Shown: piece after piece, positions 6,056 through 13,781 of the stretch
How positions within the stretch are numbered: the first letter of the stretch is position 1
Layout: each line of letters opens with the position of its first letter
The notes under the pieces: model-generated
Told to the model about the DNA's origin: nothing
Seen by the model: the letters and a program-made list of their open reading frames with translations, nothing else
Database searches by the model: none
Translations under genes and position numbers: made by a program
From: Proteobacteria bacterium UBA7447
Lineage (GTDB): Bacteria; Pseudomonadota; Gammaproteobacteria; Arenicellales; UBA868
Reading direction: 5' to 3'
Length of the DNA stretch: 15,361 nt
Assembly: GCA_002477475.1 (NCBI GenBank)
Contig: DLPX01000003.1
Location: forward strand, 22,746 to 38,106

Positions 6056-6379
6056 ATGGACGAACCCACCCGCACCCAACTTGAGGCAGCCGCTTTTCGC
6101 GGACTCGTCGCACATCTTCGCGAGCGGACCGACGTACAGAATATCGATTTGATGAACCTGGCCGGTTTCTGCCGAAACTGCCTGTCGAAGTGGTACATGG
6201 CAGCGGCGGATAAACAAGGCGTTGAGATGGACTATGACGAGGCCCGTGAAATTGTCTATGGCATGACCTATGACGAATGGAAACGGGAATATCAAAAAGA
6301 GGCCAGTGAGGAGCAGAAAGCGGCTTTTGAAACGACTAAGCCGCTCCACGCCAAGATCAGCGGTCACCAAAAGGGATAG
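6056..6379 (+). CDS. DUF1244 domain protein
   Basis: 107 residues, close to the usual length of about 100 for this small proteobacterial family. The conserved core is unmistakable: 'FRGLVAHLRERTDVQNIDLM', then 'NLAGFCRNCLSKWY' with the conserved Cys pair (CRNC), and 'EAREIVYGMTYDEWK'. It is predicted to be all-helical, cytoplasmic and without signal or membrane segments. The molecular function of the family is unknown to me; the paired cysteines could bind metal or be redox-active, but nothing here proves it. The C-terminal 25 residues are charged and variable. It ends 4 nt before the gloB start codon, and gloB's Shine-Dalgarno lies in its last codons, so the two genes are almost certainly cotranscribed and perhaps coupled. 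Confidence 0.9.
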   Translation: MDEPTRTQLEAAAFRGLVAHLRERTDVQNIDLMNLAGFCRNCLSKWYMAAADKQGVEMDYDEAREIVYGMTYDEWKREYQKEASEEQKAAFETTKPLHAKISGHQKG

Positions 6380-6383
6380 ACCA

Positions 6384-7154
6384 ATGAGCCGCCTTGAAGT
6401 ACACCAGTTTCCCTGCCTTTCCGATAACTACGGCTATCTGGTCCACGATCCCGATAGCGGCCTCACGGCCACGATCGATACCCCTGAAGTCGAACCCATC
6501 CATGCTGCACTCGATGCCAGAGGTTGGGACCTCAACTTTATCTTCAATACCCATCACCACGACGACCATGCCGGAGGGAACCTCGAGCTGAAATCAAAAA
6601 CCGGGTGTCAGATCATCGGCCCGGCTGCGGATGCAGACCGTATCCCCGGGATCGACCGCGCGGTTGGGGAAGGCGATTCAGTGATGCTCGGCGCATGGTC
6701 TTTCACGGTTCACGACACGCCCGGACATACCCGTGGCCACATTGTTTACCACTGCCCTCAAGCCCGCATCGGCTTTGTGGGAGATACCCTTTTTGCGCTT
6801 GGCTGCGGACGGTTGTTTGAAGGCACTCCTCAGCAAATGTGGACGTCCCTGCAGAAAATTCTGTCCTGGCCCAACGAGACGCTGATCTATTGTGCCCATG
6901 AGTACACTCAGGCCAACGCCCGCTTTGCCTTATCTGTGGAACCGGACAACGCGGATCTTTTGAGCCGCAACGACGACATTGACGCTGCCCGGCAACGAGG
7001 CGAACCCACTGTTCCCACCACTCTTGGACTGGAAAAAAGAACCAATCCCTTTTTACGTCCCGACAGCCCTCATCTGCAGGAAACCATTGGTCTGAGCGGA
7101 CAGTCCCTGGTGGAGGTCTTCGCCCGAACCCGCGAACTCAAGGATCATTTCTGA
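6384..7154 (+). CDS. gloB: Hydroxyacylglutathione hydrolase (glyoxalase II)
   Basis: 256 residues, the standard length. It hydrolyses S-D-lactoylglutathione to D-lactate and glutathione, the second step of methylglyoxal detoxification in the cytoplasm. The metallo-beta-lactamase motif THHHDDH is at 56-62 (ligands His57, His59, Asp61, His62), with His115 in DTPGHT, bridging Asp134 in 'VGDTLF', and His172 in 'CAHEYT'. 'GCGRLFEG' after the bridging Asp and 'LEKRTNPFLR' near the C-terminus are specific to glyoxalase II and form the glutathione site. The ATG at 6384 is preceded by AAGGGA; an in-frame ATG at 6270 lies inside the DUF1244 gene and would add 38 unrelated residues. No gloA is in the window. 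Confidence 0.95.
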   Translation: MSRLEVHQFPCLSDNYGYLVHDPDSGLTATIDTPEVEPIHAALDARGWDLNFIFNTHHHDDHAGGNLELKSKTGCQIIGPAADADRIPGIDRAVGEGDSVMLGAWSFTVHDTPGHTRGHIVYHCPQARIGFVGDTLFALGCGRLFEGTPQQMWTSLQKILSWPNETLIYCAHEYTQANARFALSVEPDNADLLSRNDDIDAARQRGEPTVPTTLGLEKRTNPFLRPDSPHLQETIGLSGQSLVEVFARTRELKDHF

Positions 7155-7161
7155 ACCATCC

Positions 7162-7191
7162 TTGAGGCCCTTCCCATCCTTCCGCCTTAAT
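7162..7191 (+). promoter_or_regulatory. Weak candidate promoter before the PNPOx-like gene
   Basis: TTGAGG (7162-7167) and CTTAAT (7186-7191) with an 18-bp spacer, each 4 of 6 to consensus. If used, transcription would begin at about the ATG (7200), giving a leaderless or near-leaderless mRNA. This would fit the lack of a Shine-Dalgarno but is speculative; readthrough from gloB is equally possible. Confidence 0.2.
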
Positions 7192-7199
7192 TTAGACTT

Positions 7200-7850
7200 A
7201 TGACCCGATCCACGGCACCCTCCGCACGCACTAAAGTCCATCGCCTGCGTGAACTCGCGCGCTATGACCGATCGACAATCAATGCCATTCTCGATGAGGC
7301 AACGGTGTGTCATGTGGGGTTTGTCGACGAAGGCCAGCCTTTCGTGATCCCGACCGCTATCGCACGGATCAATGATCATGCCTATATCCATGGCAGCCGG
7401 GTCAGTCGGATGCTGAAGCTGCTGATTGCGGGAAACCCGGCGTGTATCACGGTGACGTTGCTCGATGGGATCGTGGTGGCACGCTCTGCTTTCAATTCCT
7501 CCATGAATTACCGCTCGGTGGTCATTCTGGGCAGCGGCGAAAAAGTCACTGGAGAAGACAAGAAGATCGCGCTGGATGCCTTTACCGAACACCTGATTCC
7601 CGGTCGCACCCAGGACATCCGGGCATCAAAGCCCAAGGAGCTGGCAGCCACCACGGTGGTGCGCTTCGACCTTGACGAGGCGTCGGTCAAAGTCAGCGAA
7701 GGTCCGCCGAGTGACGAAAAATCTGACTACGAAAGTGATGTCTGGGCAGGAGTCATCCCGCTTGAATTGAAAAGCGGCAAGCCGCAGTCCGATCCGCGAC
7801 TGAAGAGCGGTATCCCTGTGCCGCCCTATATCCGCAAGCGCAAAACGTGA
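7200..7850 (+). CDS. PNPOx-like flavin-binding family protein
   Basis: 216 residues. The N-terminal part matches the pyridoxamine-5'-phosphate-oxidase-like split barrel used by flavin-nucleotide-binding (Pyridox_ox_2 type) proteins: 'INAILDEATVCHVGFVDEGQPFVIPT', then 'AYIHGSRVSRMLKLL' and 'ACITVTLLDGIVVARSAFNSSMNYRSVVILG'. In this family the 'HGS' and 'FNSSMNYRSV' segments contact FMN phosphate and ring. After the barrel come 'DAFTEHLIPGR' and a strand 'LAATTVVRFDLDEASVKVSEGPP', also typical. Members are cytoplasmic and of mostly unknown substrate; pyridoxine oxidation is not implied. The ATG at 7200 starts 45 nt after gloB on the same strand; no Shine-Dalgarno is visible. The C-terminus ends in a basic tail (PPYIRKRKT). 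Confidence 0.85.
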   Translation: MTRSTAPSARTKVHRLRELARYDRSTINAILDEATVCHVGFVDEGQPFVIPTAIARINDHAYIHGSRVSRMLKLLIAGNPACITVTLLDGIVVARSAFNSSMNYRSVVILGSGEKVTGEDKKIALDAFTEHLIPGRTQDIRASKPKELAATTVVRFDLDEASVKVSEGPPSDEKSDYESDVWAGVIPLELKSGKPQSDPRLKSGIPVPPYIRKRKT

Positions 7851-7902
7851 GCCCGCAGGCGCGGATTCCACTGACTCACTTCACGGAGCAACGAACGAAA
7901 GC

Positions 7903-10900
7903 ATGAGCAGCGCGCCGCGTATCGCGATTGATATTGGCGGGACCTTCACCGATGCGGTCCTGCAGGTTGGAGCCAGTCGATATACCGCCAAAGTCCTGAC
8001 CACGATCCGCAATCCTGCAGAAGGATTCATGCAGGGCATCTCACAACTGCTGTCAAAGTCAGGCGTCTCGCCAAATGATGTCGCACTCATTACCCACGGA
8101 ACCACACTCGCCACCAACGCGCTGATTGAACGCCGAGGCGCCAATACTGCGCTGATTGCGACTGAGGGTCATCGTGATTCTCTGGAGATCGGCTATGAGA
8201 ACCGTTTCGACCAGTACAACTTTGACGCCGACCGCAACCCGCCGCTCGTCCCAAGAAGCAGGCGCTGGACCGTAACGGAGCGGATCGATTGCCGAGGTGA
8301 CGTTCTGACTCCGCTTGACAAAAACTCGGTTGAACGCCTTATCGCGCCCTTGAAAGAGGCAAAAATCCAAAGCGTTGCCGTGGGCCTGCTGCATGCCTAT
8401 GCCAATCCCACACACGAGCAGCGTATTCGCGACATCCTGAAAACCCACTTGCCCGATCTTTCCATCTGTCTTTCAAGCGAAGTCTGCCCAGAAATACGCG
8501 AGTACGAACGCCAGAGCACTACCTGTGCCAACGCCTACGTTCAGCCGCTGATGGCGAGTTACCTGATTGAGGTGCGCGAACGCCTGGCGCATGAAGGCTT
8601 CCGCTGTGCCTGCCTACTGATGACCTCTGGCGGACACCAGGTCACGATTGATACTGCCGCCGCTTTTCCGGTGCGTCTTGTCGAGTCGGGACCTGCCGGC
8701 GGTGCGATTCTGGCCGCGCATATCGCCGAAACACTCGGGGAGTCCTCAGTACTGTCTTTTGATATGGGAGGCACGACCGCCAAAATCTGCCTCATTGATG
8801 ACTGCTCACTGCCGCTGTCACGAACCTTTGAGGTTGATCGTGCGCACCGCTTCATGAAAGGCAGCGGCATGCCGATCAAGATCCCGGTCGTTGACATGGT
8901 TGAAATCGGCGCGGGCGGGGGTTCTCTGGCGAGTGTGGATGACCTGGGGCGTGTCACGGCAGGCCCGGAGAGTGCCGGCGCCGAACCGGGACCTGCCTGT
9001 TATGACCGCGGTGGTGAGGGAGCGGCAGTGACTGATGCCAACCTCGTGCTGGGCAGGCTGGATCCTGATGGTTTCGCAGGCGGGCGCATCCCGCTCAACA
9101 CGACCGCCGCACAGCAGGCGCTTCAAACCGCGGTAGGAGAGGCGTTGAAGACCGACGCGCCGGGCAGTGCACAGGCGGTGATCGAAATCGTCGATGAGAA
9201 CATGGCGAGCGCGGCGCGAGTCCATGCCGTTGAGAAGGGACTGGACGTCACCGAACGCACCATGATCGCTTTTGGGGGCGGCGCCCCACTGCATGCTATC
9301 GCGGTCGCCCGAAAACTCGGCATTGGCCGGGTCATCATTCCCAGCGATGCGGGTGTCGGATCTGCCGTCGGCTTTTTGCTCGCCCCCGTTGCGTTCGAAG
9401 TGGTACGCAGCCGCTTTACTCTGCTGGAACAGCTTGAGCCGCAAGCCATTAATGCGCTGTTTGCAGAAATGGAGGAAGAAGCAGCGGCCACCGTGCGCCT
9501 GGGCTCCGCTGACGCCCCGATCTCTACGGTCCGACACGCCTTTATCCGTTATGCGGGACAGGGGCATGAAATCAAGATCGCCCTGCCGGATCGCCCGCTG
9601 ACGGGTAACGACCGCCGAACGATTGCCGAAACTTTTGACAACGCCTACCGCGCCCAATACGGCCAGGGCATTCCCGGGGTCCCGCTGGAAATTCTGACCT
9701 GGTCGCTGACGGCATCCGCCGAAGTCAGCGAAACGGTCCGGGCACAGGCGCAACCGATGTCAGACAAAGAGGCGCAGGGCTCCCATCAGCGGATGGTTTG
9801 GATGCCCGGGACCGATCGCCCGAGCGAGTGCTCGGTGGTGCCTCGGGAGGCGGTGTCCGCCGCCCATCCCGTCTCAGGTCCGGCCGTTATCACAGAGGAC
9901 CAGACCACACTGATCGTCCCCAAGGGTTGGACGCTCGAGGCAAACGCCTATGGCGATCTCATCGCAACATCGGCGCCCGGGGCATCCATCGAGACGCAGA
10001 CCGCTTCCGTTTTAAGCACCATTCAGGGTCAGGTAATCTGGAACCGGCTGATCAGTATTGTTGAAGAGCAGGCGCAGGCCCTGATCCGCACCGCGTTCTC
10101 AACAACCGTACGTGAGGCAGGCGATCTGTCGGCCGGGATCTTTGATCTTTACGGGCGGATGCTGGCCCAGGCTGTTACCGGCACACCCGGTCATGTGAAC
10201 GCCATGGCAACTTCGGTAGGCTACTTTCTGGAAGAGATACCGCTTGAACGTATGCAACCGGGCGATGTCTACGTCACCAACGATCCCTGGCTCGGCACGG
10301 GTCACCTTTTCGACTTCACGGTGGTCACGCCGGCCTTTATCGGTGACCGTCTGGTCGGCCTCCTGGCCTCAACGGTGCATGTGGTGGATATTGGCGGCCG
10401 GGGCTTTGGGCCTGACGCCGGTCAGGTATTTGAAGAAGGGCTATGCGTTCCGATCCTGCCGCTTTTTGAACGCGGCGAGCCCGCGGAAGCCGTCATGGCC
10501 ATTGTCCGCGCCAATGTGCGCGAGCCTGATCAGGTGATTGGCGACTTGTACTCTCTGACAGTGGGCAACGCGGTCGGCTGCAGCCGGCTTGCCGAGATGA
10601 TGCAGGAGTTTGCCCTCACCGATCTGGAAGAAATCAGCGAGGACATCATCGCGCGATCGCGCCAGGCAGTGCTTGAAGAGGTCACCGCCCTGCCCCAGGG
10701 AACCTGGCACCACGAGATGACCGTAGACGGCTACGGCGAGCCAGTCACCCTGAAAGCGAGCCTGACTATCAGCCCGCAGGGTATCGAGGTGGACTTCGAG
10801 GGTACCTCTGCCGTCTCACCGTTCGGGATCAACGTGCCGCTCAGTTACACGCAGGCCTACGCATCCTTTGGCGTACGCTGCGTGATTGCTTCTGCCATTC

Positions 10901-11625
10901 CCAACAACGCCGGTTCGCTGGATCCCATCCGAGTGAGCGCACCCGAGGGCTGCATTCTCAATGCACCGCGGCCGCACGCCGTGGCTGTTCGTCATGTTAT
11001 CGGCCAGATGCTGCCCGATGTGGTGCTGGGATGCCTCGAAAATGCCCTGCCCGGCAAAGCGCCGGCTGAGGGCAGTTCGAGCCTGTGGAACCCGATGATG
11101 ACGGGAGGCCCCGGTCTGCTAGACGGGGAGGATTACGGTGACGCCACACCCTTCTCGGTGACTATTTTTCACTCCGGCGGCACTGGCGCGCGACCCTGGC
11201 GTGACGGCCTGTCGGCAACAGCCTTTCCATCCGGTGTGCGCAACACACCCGTCGAAATTACCGAATCCATCGCTCCGGTCATCTTTCATCGCAAAGAATT
11301 CCGCGAAGGATCCGGCGGCGATGGCCAATACCGGGGCGGGCACGGACAGGTGATTGAGATCTCACATGCCGAAGGGGCGCCGTTTGCCATCTTTGCGCTC
11401 TTTGACCGGGTCGATCACCCGGCACGGGGGCGAAATGGGGGCGCCGACGGCGCCCCAGGAACAGTTCGCCTCACCAGCGGCAAAACTCTGAAGACCAAAG
11501 GCAAGCAGATTATTCCTGCCGGTGAGCGTCTACTGATGGAACTGCCGGGCGGTGGCGGCTACGGAGACCCTGCCGAACGCGATCCCGGCCTTCGCGAGAA
11601 AGACCTGGCAAACGATCTCAACTAG
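7903..11625 (+). CDS. Fused HyuA-HyuB hydantoinase/5-oxoprolinase
   Basis: 1240 residues, in the usual range of one-chain 5-oxoprolinases (about 1200-1290). The HyuA half (about 5-690) has the ASKHA-type ATP motifs: 'IDIGGTFTDAV' at 9-19, 'THGTTLATNAL' near 65, 'EYERQSTTCANAYVQP' near 205, a second phosphate motif 'FDMGGTTAKIC' near 286, and 'VEIGAGGGSLA' near 333. The HyuB half begins near 697 with 'GQVIWNRLISIVEEQAQALI', then 'NDPWLGTGHLFDFTVV' near 791, whose His and Asp fit the conserved metal-binding HxxD, and ends with 'ELPGGGGYGDP' near 1216. The family hydrolyses 5-oxoproline (to glutamate) or hydantoins such as N-methylhydantoin using ATP. The one-chain layout favours 5-oxoprolinase, but substrate cannot be fixed by eye. 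GGAG lies 15 nt upstream of the ATG, longer than ideal. The gene follows the PNPOx-like gene by 52 nt and converges with the next gene, 9 nt away. Confidence 0.9.
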   Translation: MSSAPRIAIDIGGTFTDAVLQVGASRYTAKVLTTIRNPAEGFMQGISQLLSKSGVSPNDVALITHGTTLATNALIERRGANTALIATEGHRDSLEIGYENRFDQYNFDADRNPPLVPRSRRWTVTERIDCRGDVLTPLDKNSVERLIAPLKEAKIQSVAVGLLHAYANPTHEQRIRDILKTHLPDLSICLSSEVCPEIREYERQSTTCANAYVQPLMASYLIEVRERLAHEGFRCACLLMTSGGHQVTIDTAAAFPVRLVESGPAGGAILAAHIAETLGESSVLSFDMGGTTAKICLIDDCSLPLSRTFEVDRAHRFMKGSGMPIKIPVVDMVEIGAGGGSLASVDDLGRVTAGPESAGAEPGPACYDRGGEGAAVTDANLVLGRLDPDGFAGGRIPLNTTAAQQALQTAVGEALKTDAPGSAQAVIEIVDENMASAARVHAVEKGLDVTERTMIAFGGGAPLHAIAVARKLGIGRVIIPSDAGVGSAVGFLLAPVAFEVVRSRFTLLEQLEPQAINALFAEMEEEAAATVRLGSADAPISTVRHAFIRYAGQGHEIKIALPDRPLTGNDRRTIAETFDNAYRAQYGQGIPGVPLEILTWSLTASAEVSETVRAQAQPMSDKEAQGSHQRMVWMPGTDRPSECSVVPREAVSAAHPVSGPAVITEDQTTLIVPKGWTLEANAYGDLIATSAPGASIETQTASVLSTIQGQVIWNRLISIVEEQAQALIRTAFSTTVREAGDLSAGIFDLYGRMLAQAVTGTPGHVNAMATSVGYFLEEIPLERMQPGDVYVTNDPWLGTGHLFDFTVVTPAFIGDRLVGLLASTVHVVDIGGRGFGPDAGQVFEEGLCVPILPLFERGEPAEAVMAIVRANVREPDQVIGDLYSLTVGNAVGCSRLAEMMQEFALTDLEEISEDIIARSRQAVLEEVTALPQGTWHHEMTVDGYGEPVTLKASLTISPQGIEVDFEGTSAVSPFGINVPLSYTQAYASFGVRCVIASAIPNNAGSLDPIRVSAPEGCILNAPRPHAVAVRHVIGQMLPDVVLGCLENALPGKAPAEGSSSLWNPMMTGGPGLLDGEDYGDATPFSVTIFHSGGTGARPWRDGLSATAFPSGVRNTPVEITESIAPVIFHRKEFREGSGGDGQYRGGHGQVIEISHAEGAPFAIFALFDRVDHPARGRNGGADGAPGTVRLTSGKTLKTKGKQIIPAGERLLMELPGGGGYGDPAERDPGLREKDLANDLN

Positions 11626-11634
11626 CCGCGCGCA

Positions 11635-13707
11635 TCAGGGTCGATCGATCATGGACCACTCGCGCTTGAACGGCACACCGTCAGGGTCCGGCAGATTATC
11701 CAGTTCCCGCGCAGCTCGGTGCCCATCATAGACAGCGGCTGCGATAGTGCTGGGGGCCAGGCAATCGCCAATTCGTAAAATCCCAAAGGGTAGCTCATCC
11801 AGTTTTTCCTGCGCCTCGCCCGCAAACTCGAAGTAAAGACGGTTCTGAGGCGCGCGCAGCGTCACCATCACCAACGCCGAGACTTCCACCGACAGCGTTC
11901 GGCTGGTCGTATTGCAGGCGAATGTGGCGCAATCTTTCTCCACCCGGCTAAGCGTATGTTTTGCAATCAGGGTCACACCCTGGTCCAGCAGCGCTTTTTC
12001 AATGCGGTGCTGCTCCATCGTGTTTTGCGTCCAGCAGGACACTTCAGGACCCGGGGTCACCAGAGTGACTGCTTTGCCGGCGTCTGCGAGCAGCTGGGCA
12101 ATCACACCACCGAGGTAGTAATGATCGTCGTCGTATACCAGCACAGCATCCGCACCCGGCAGACGGCCCGCCATGATGTCATCCGGTGTGAGCACCTCGG
12201 GATGATCCGCGATTCCAGGTACCGGCGCATGCGTTACCCGACCCAGTCCATCAGCGCGCCACTTTGCTCCGGTCGCGATCAGGACCTGATCAGCCCCGAA
12301 CTCGGCGATGCTGGCAGGATCCATTTCGCTGCCCGGAAAGAAACTGACGTTGCTGAGTTTTGCAATCTGCGCCAACCGGTAGTCGCTGACCCGCTTATAA
12401 CTCGAAAGACCCGGCAGCCCGGACTCAAGCACCGCCCGGCCGCCCCCATCCCCGCTGTCCGCAAGGGCCACATCGTAGCCGCGCTGACCAAGACTCATCG
12501 CCGCCTCAAGCCCGGCGGGACCTGCACCCACCACCAGCACCTTTTCACTCTCTCCCTTGTATTCAATGATTTCTGGATGCCAACCGCGCCGCCATTCTTC
12601 GCCCATTGTGGGATTCTGAGTGCAGCGAAGCGGTGACTGGGTCCAGTCGCCACTGACACAGATATTGCAGCCGATGCATTCCCGAATATCTTCGATTCGG
12701 CCTTCCTCAATCTTGCGTGGCAAAAAGGGATCCGCGATTGAGGGCCGGGCCGCCCCTATCATGTCCAGAATCCCGCGCTTGATCTGGGAAACCATGGCAT
12801 CAGCGGAAGTAAAACGACCAACACCCACCACGGGCTTGCTCGTCACCTGCTTCACAAACGCCACATAGGATTCCTGATCCCCCTCCTCACCGAAACGCGC
12901 AGTCACGGAATCGTTGGCCCAGTCGCTGACGTTGACATCCCATAGATCCGGAAGTTCAGCCAGCATCTCAACGACTTCCCGGCCCTCTGCTCCACTGGCG
13001 ATACCGTCGTCGCCCAGCAACTCATCCACGGCGAAGCGAATCGCCACTCCACAGCGGTCACCGACTGCTTCTTTGGTGTCTTCCAGCAACTCGCGGGTCA
13101 GTCGCACGCGGTTCTCCAGTGAGCCGCCGTACTCGTCCGTGCGCCGGTTATGCCGCCGGCTGATGAAGTGCATGGGAAGAGACAGGTCGTGGCCGGCGTA
13201 GACGTAAACGATGTCGAAACCCGCGTCCCGGGCACGCAAAGCGGCTTGGCGATGCCAGCGGCGCACGTCCGCAATATCCCGGCGCGTCATGGCACAGGCC
13301 TGAACCGGATCAAAACTGTTCACGGCGCAATCCGAGACACCAAGCACAGGCAGGCGCGAATAGCGGTTCGACACGTTATGCCCGCTGTGCACCAGCTCGA
13401 CCGCCGCCAGGGCGCCGTGCTCGTGAACCCGCTCGGTCATGAGCGCAAGACGGTCCTGATCACCCTGATCCCACAGCCGGGCCTCCCGGTAAGGCAGGAC
13501 ATCACTCGAGGCATGGATATCACACTCCTCCGTTGCCACCACAGCCCAACCGCCCTCGGCTTTCATCGCGCGCATACCGGCCACACTGTTCGGCATGGCA
13601 TGACCCATGCCGTTGCAGTGCGGCACCTGATAGAAACGGTTGCGCGCAGTTACCGGACCAATCTGCACGGGCTCGAACAGCACGTCATAACGCGGATCGC
13701 GAGTCAT
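11635..13707 (-). CDS. Trimethylamine-dehydrogenase-family flavoprotein (FMN, 4Fe-4S, pyridine-nucleotide-disulphide-like domain)
   Basis: 690 residues, opening nearly like trimethylamine dehydrogenase (TMADH): 'DPRYDVLFEPVQIGP', 'RNRFYQVPHC'. The FMN barrel spans about 8-340. Cys31 aligns with TMADH Cys30, which carries 6-S-cysteinyl FMN. Tyr170 and His173 match the active-site pair Tyr169/His172, and Arg224 matches Arg222. The 4Fe-4S ligands are Cys344, 347, 350 and 362 ('CIGCNIC', then 'RCTQN'). The nucleotide-binding domain follows with GAGPAG at 394-399, 'VLIATGA' at 475-481 and 'LRIGDC' at 644-649. Oddities: TMADH Tyr60 is Glu61 here, and the segment holding Trp264 and Asp267 is three residues shorter ('SDWANDSVTARF'), so the aromatic bowl for trimethylamine is changed. 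It probably oxidises a different amine or N-methyl compound, passing electrons to ETF. AAAGGGG lies 6 nt before the ATG, an excellent Shine-Dalgarno. Confidence 0.88.
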   Translation of the reverse strand: MTRDPRYDVLFEPVQIGPVTARNRFYQVPHCNGMGHAMPNSVAGMRAMKAEGGWAVVATEECDIHASSDVLPYREARLWDQGDQDRLALMTERVHEHGALAAVELVHSGHNVSNRYSRLPVLGVSDCAVNSFDPVQACAMTRRDIADVRRWHRQAALRARDAGFDIVYVYAGHDLSLPMHFISRRHNRRTDEYGGSLENRVRLTRELLEDTKEAVGDRCGVAIRFAVDELLGDDGIASGAEGREVVEMLAELPDLWDVNVSDWANDSVTARFGEEGDQESYVAFVKQVTSKPVVGVGRFTSADAMVSQIKRGILDMIGAARPSIADPFLPRKIEEGRIEDIRECIGCNICVSGDWTQSPLRCTQNPTMGEEWRRGWHPEIIEYKGESEKVLVVGAGPAGLEAAMSLGQRGYDVALADSGDGGGRAVLESGLPGLSSYKRVSDYRLAQIAKLSNVSFFPGSEMDPASIAEFGADQVLIATGAKWRADGLGRVTHAPVPGIADHPEVLTPDDIMAGRLPGADAVLVYDDDHYYLGGVIAQLLADAGKAVTLVTPGPEVSCWTQNTMEQHRIEKALLDQGVTLIAKHTLSRVEKDCATFACNTTSRTLSVEVSALVMVTLRAPQNRLYFEFAGEAQEKLDELPFGILRIGDCLAPSTIAAAVYDGHRAARELDNLPDPDGVPFKREWSMIDRP

Positions 13708-13781
13708 TAATATCCCCTTTTACTGCTTCGTTCTTTGATGTGGTTTATTGTTTTGTTTTTGCCTGCCACTCGGGCTGATCG

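Noticed and set aside
8818..9753. Open frame of 311 codons on the minus strand inside the HyuAB gene
   Set aside because: It is a shadow of the HyuA domain, with no motif and no ribosome binding context.
13708..13781. T-rich stretch (plus strand) between the glycosyltransferase and TMADH-like genes, examined as terminator or promoter
   Set aside because: No hairpin precedes it on the minus strand, and no -35/-10 pair with reasonable spacing was found; only the Shine-Dalgarno of the TMADH-like gene is convincing.
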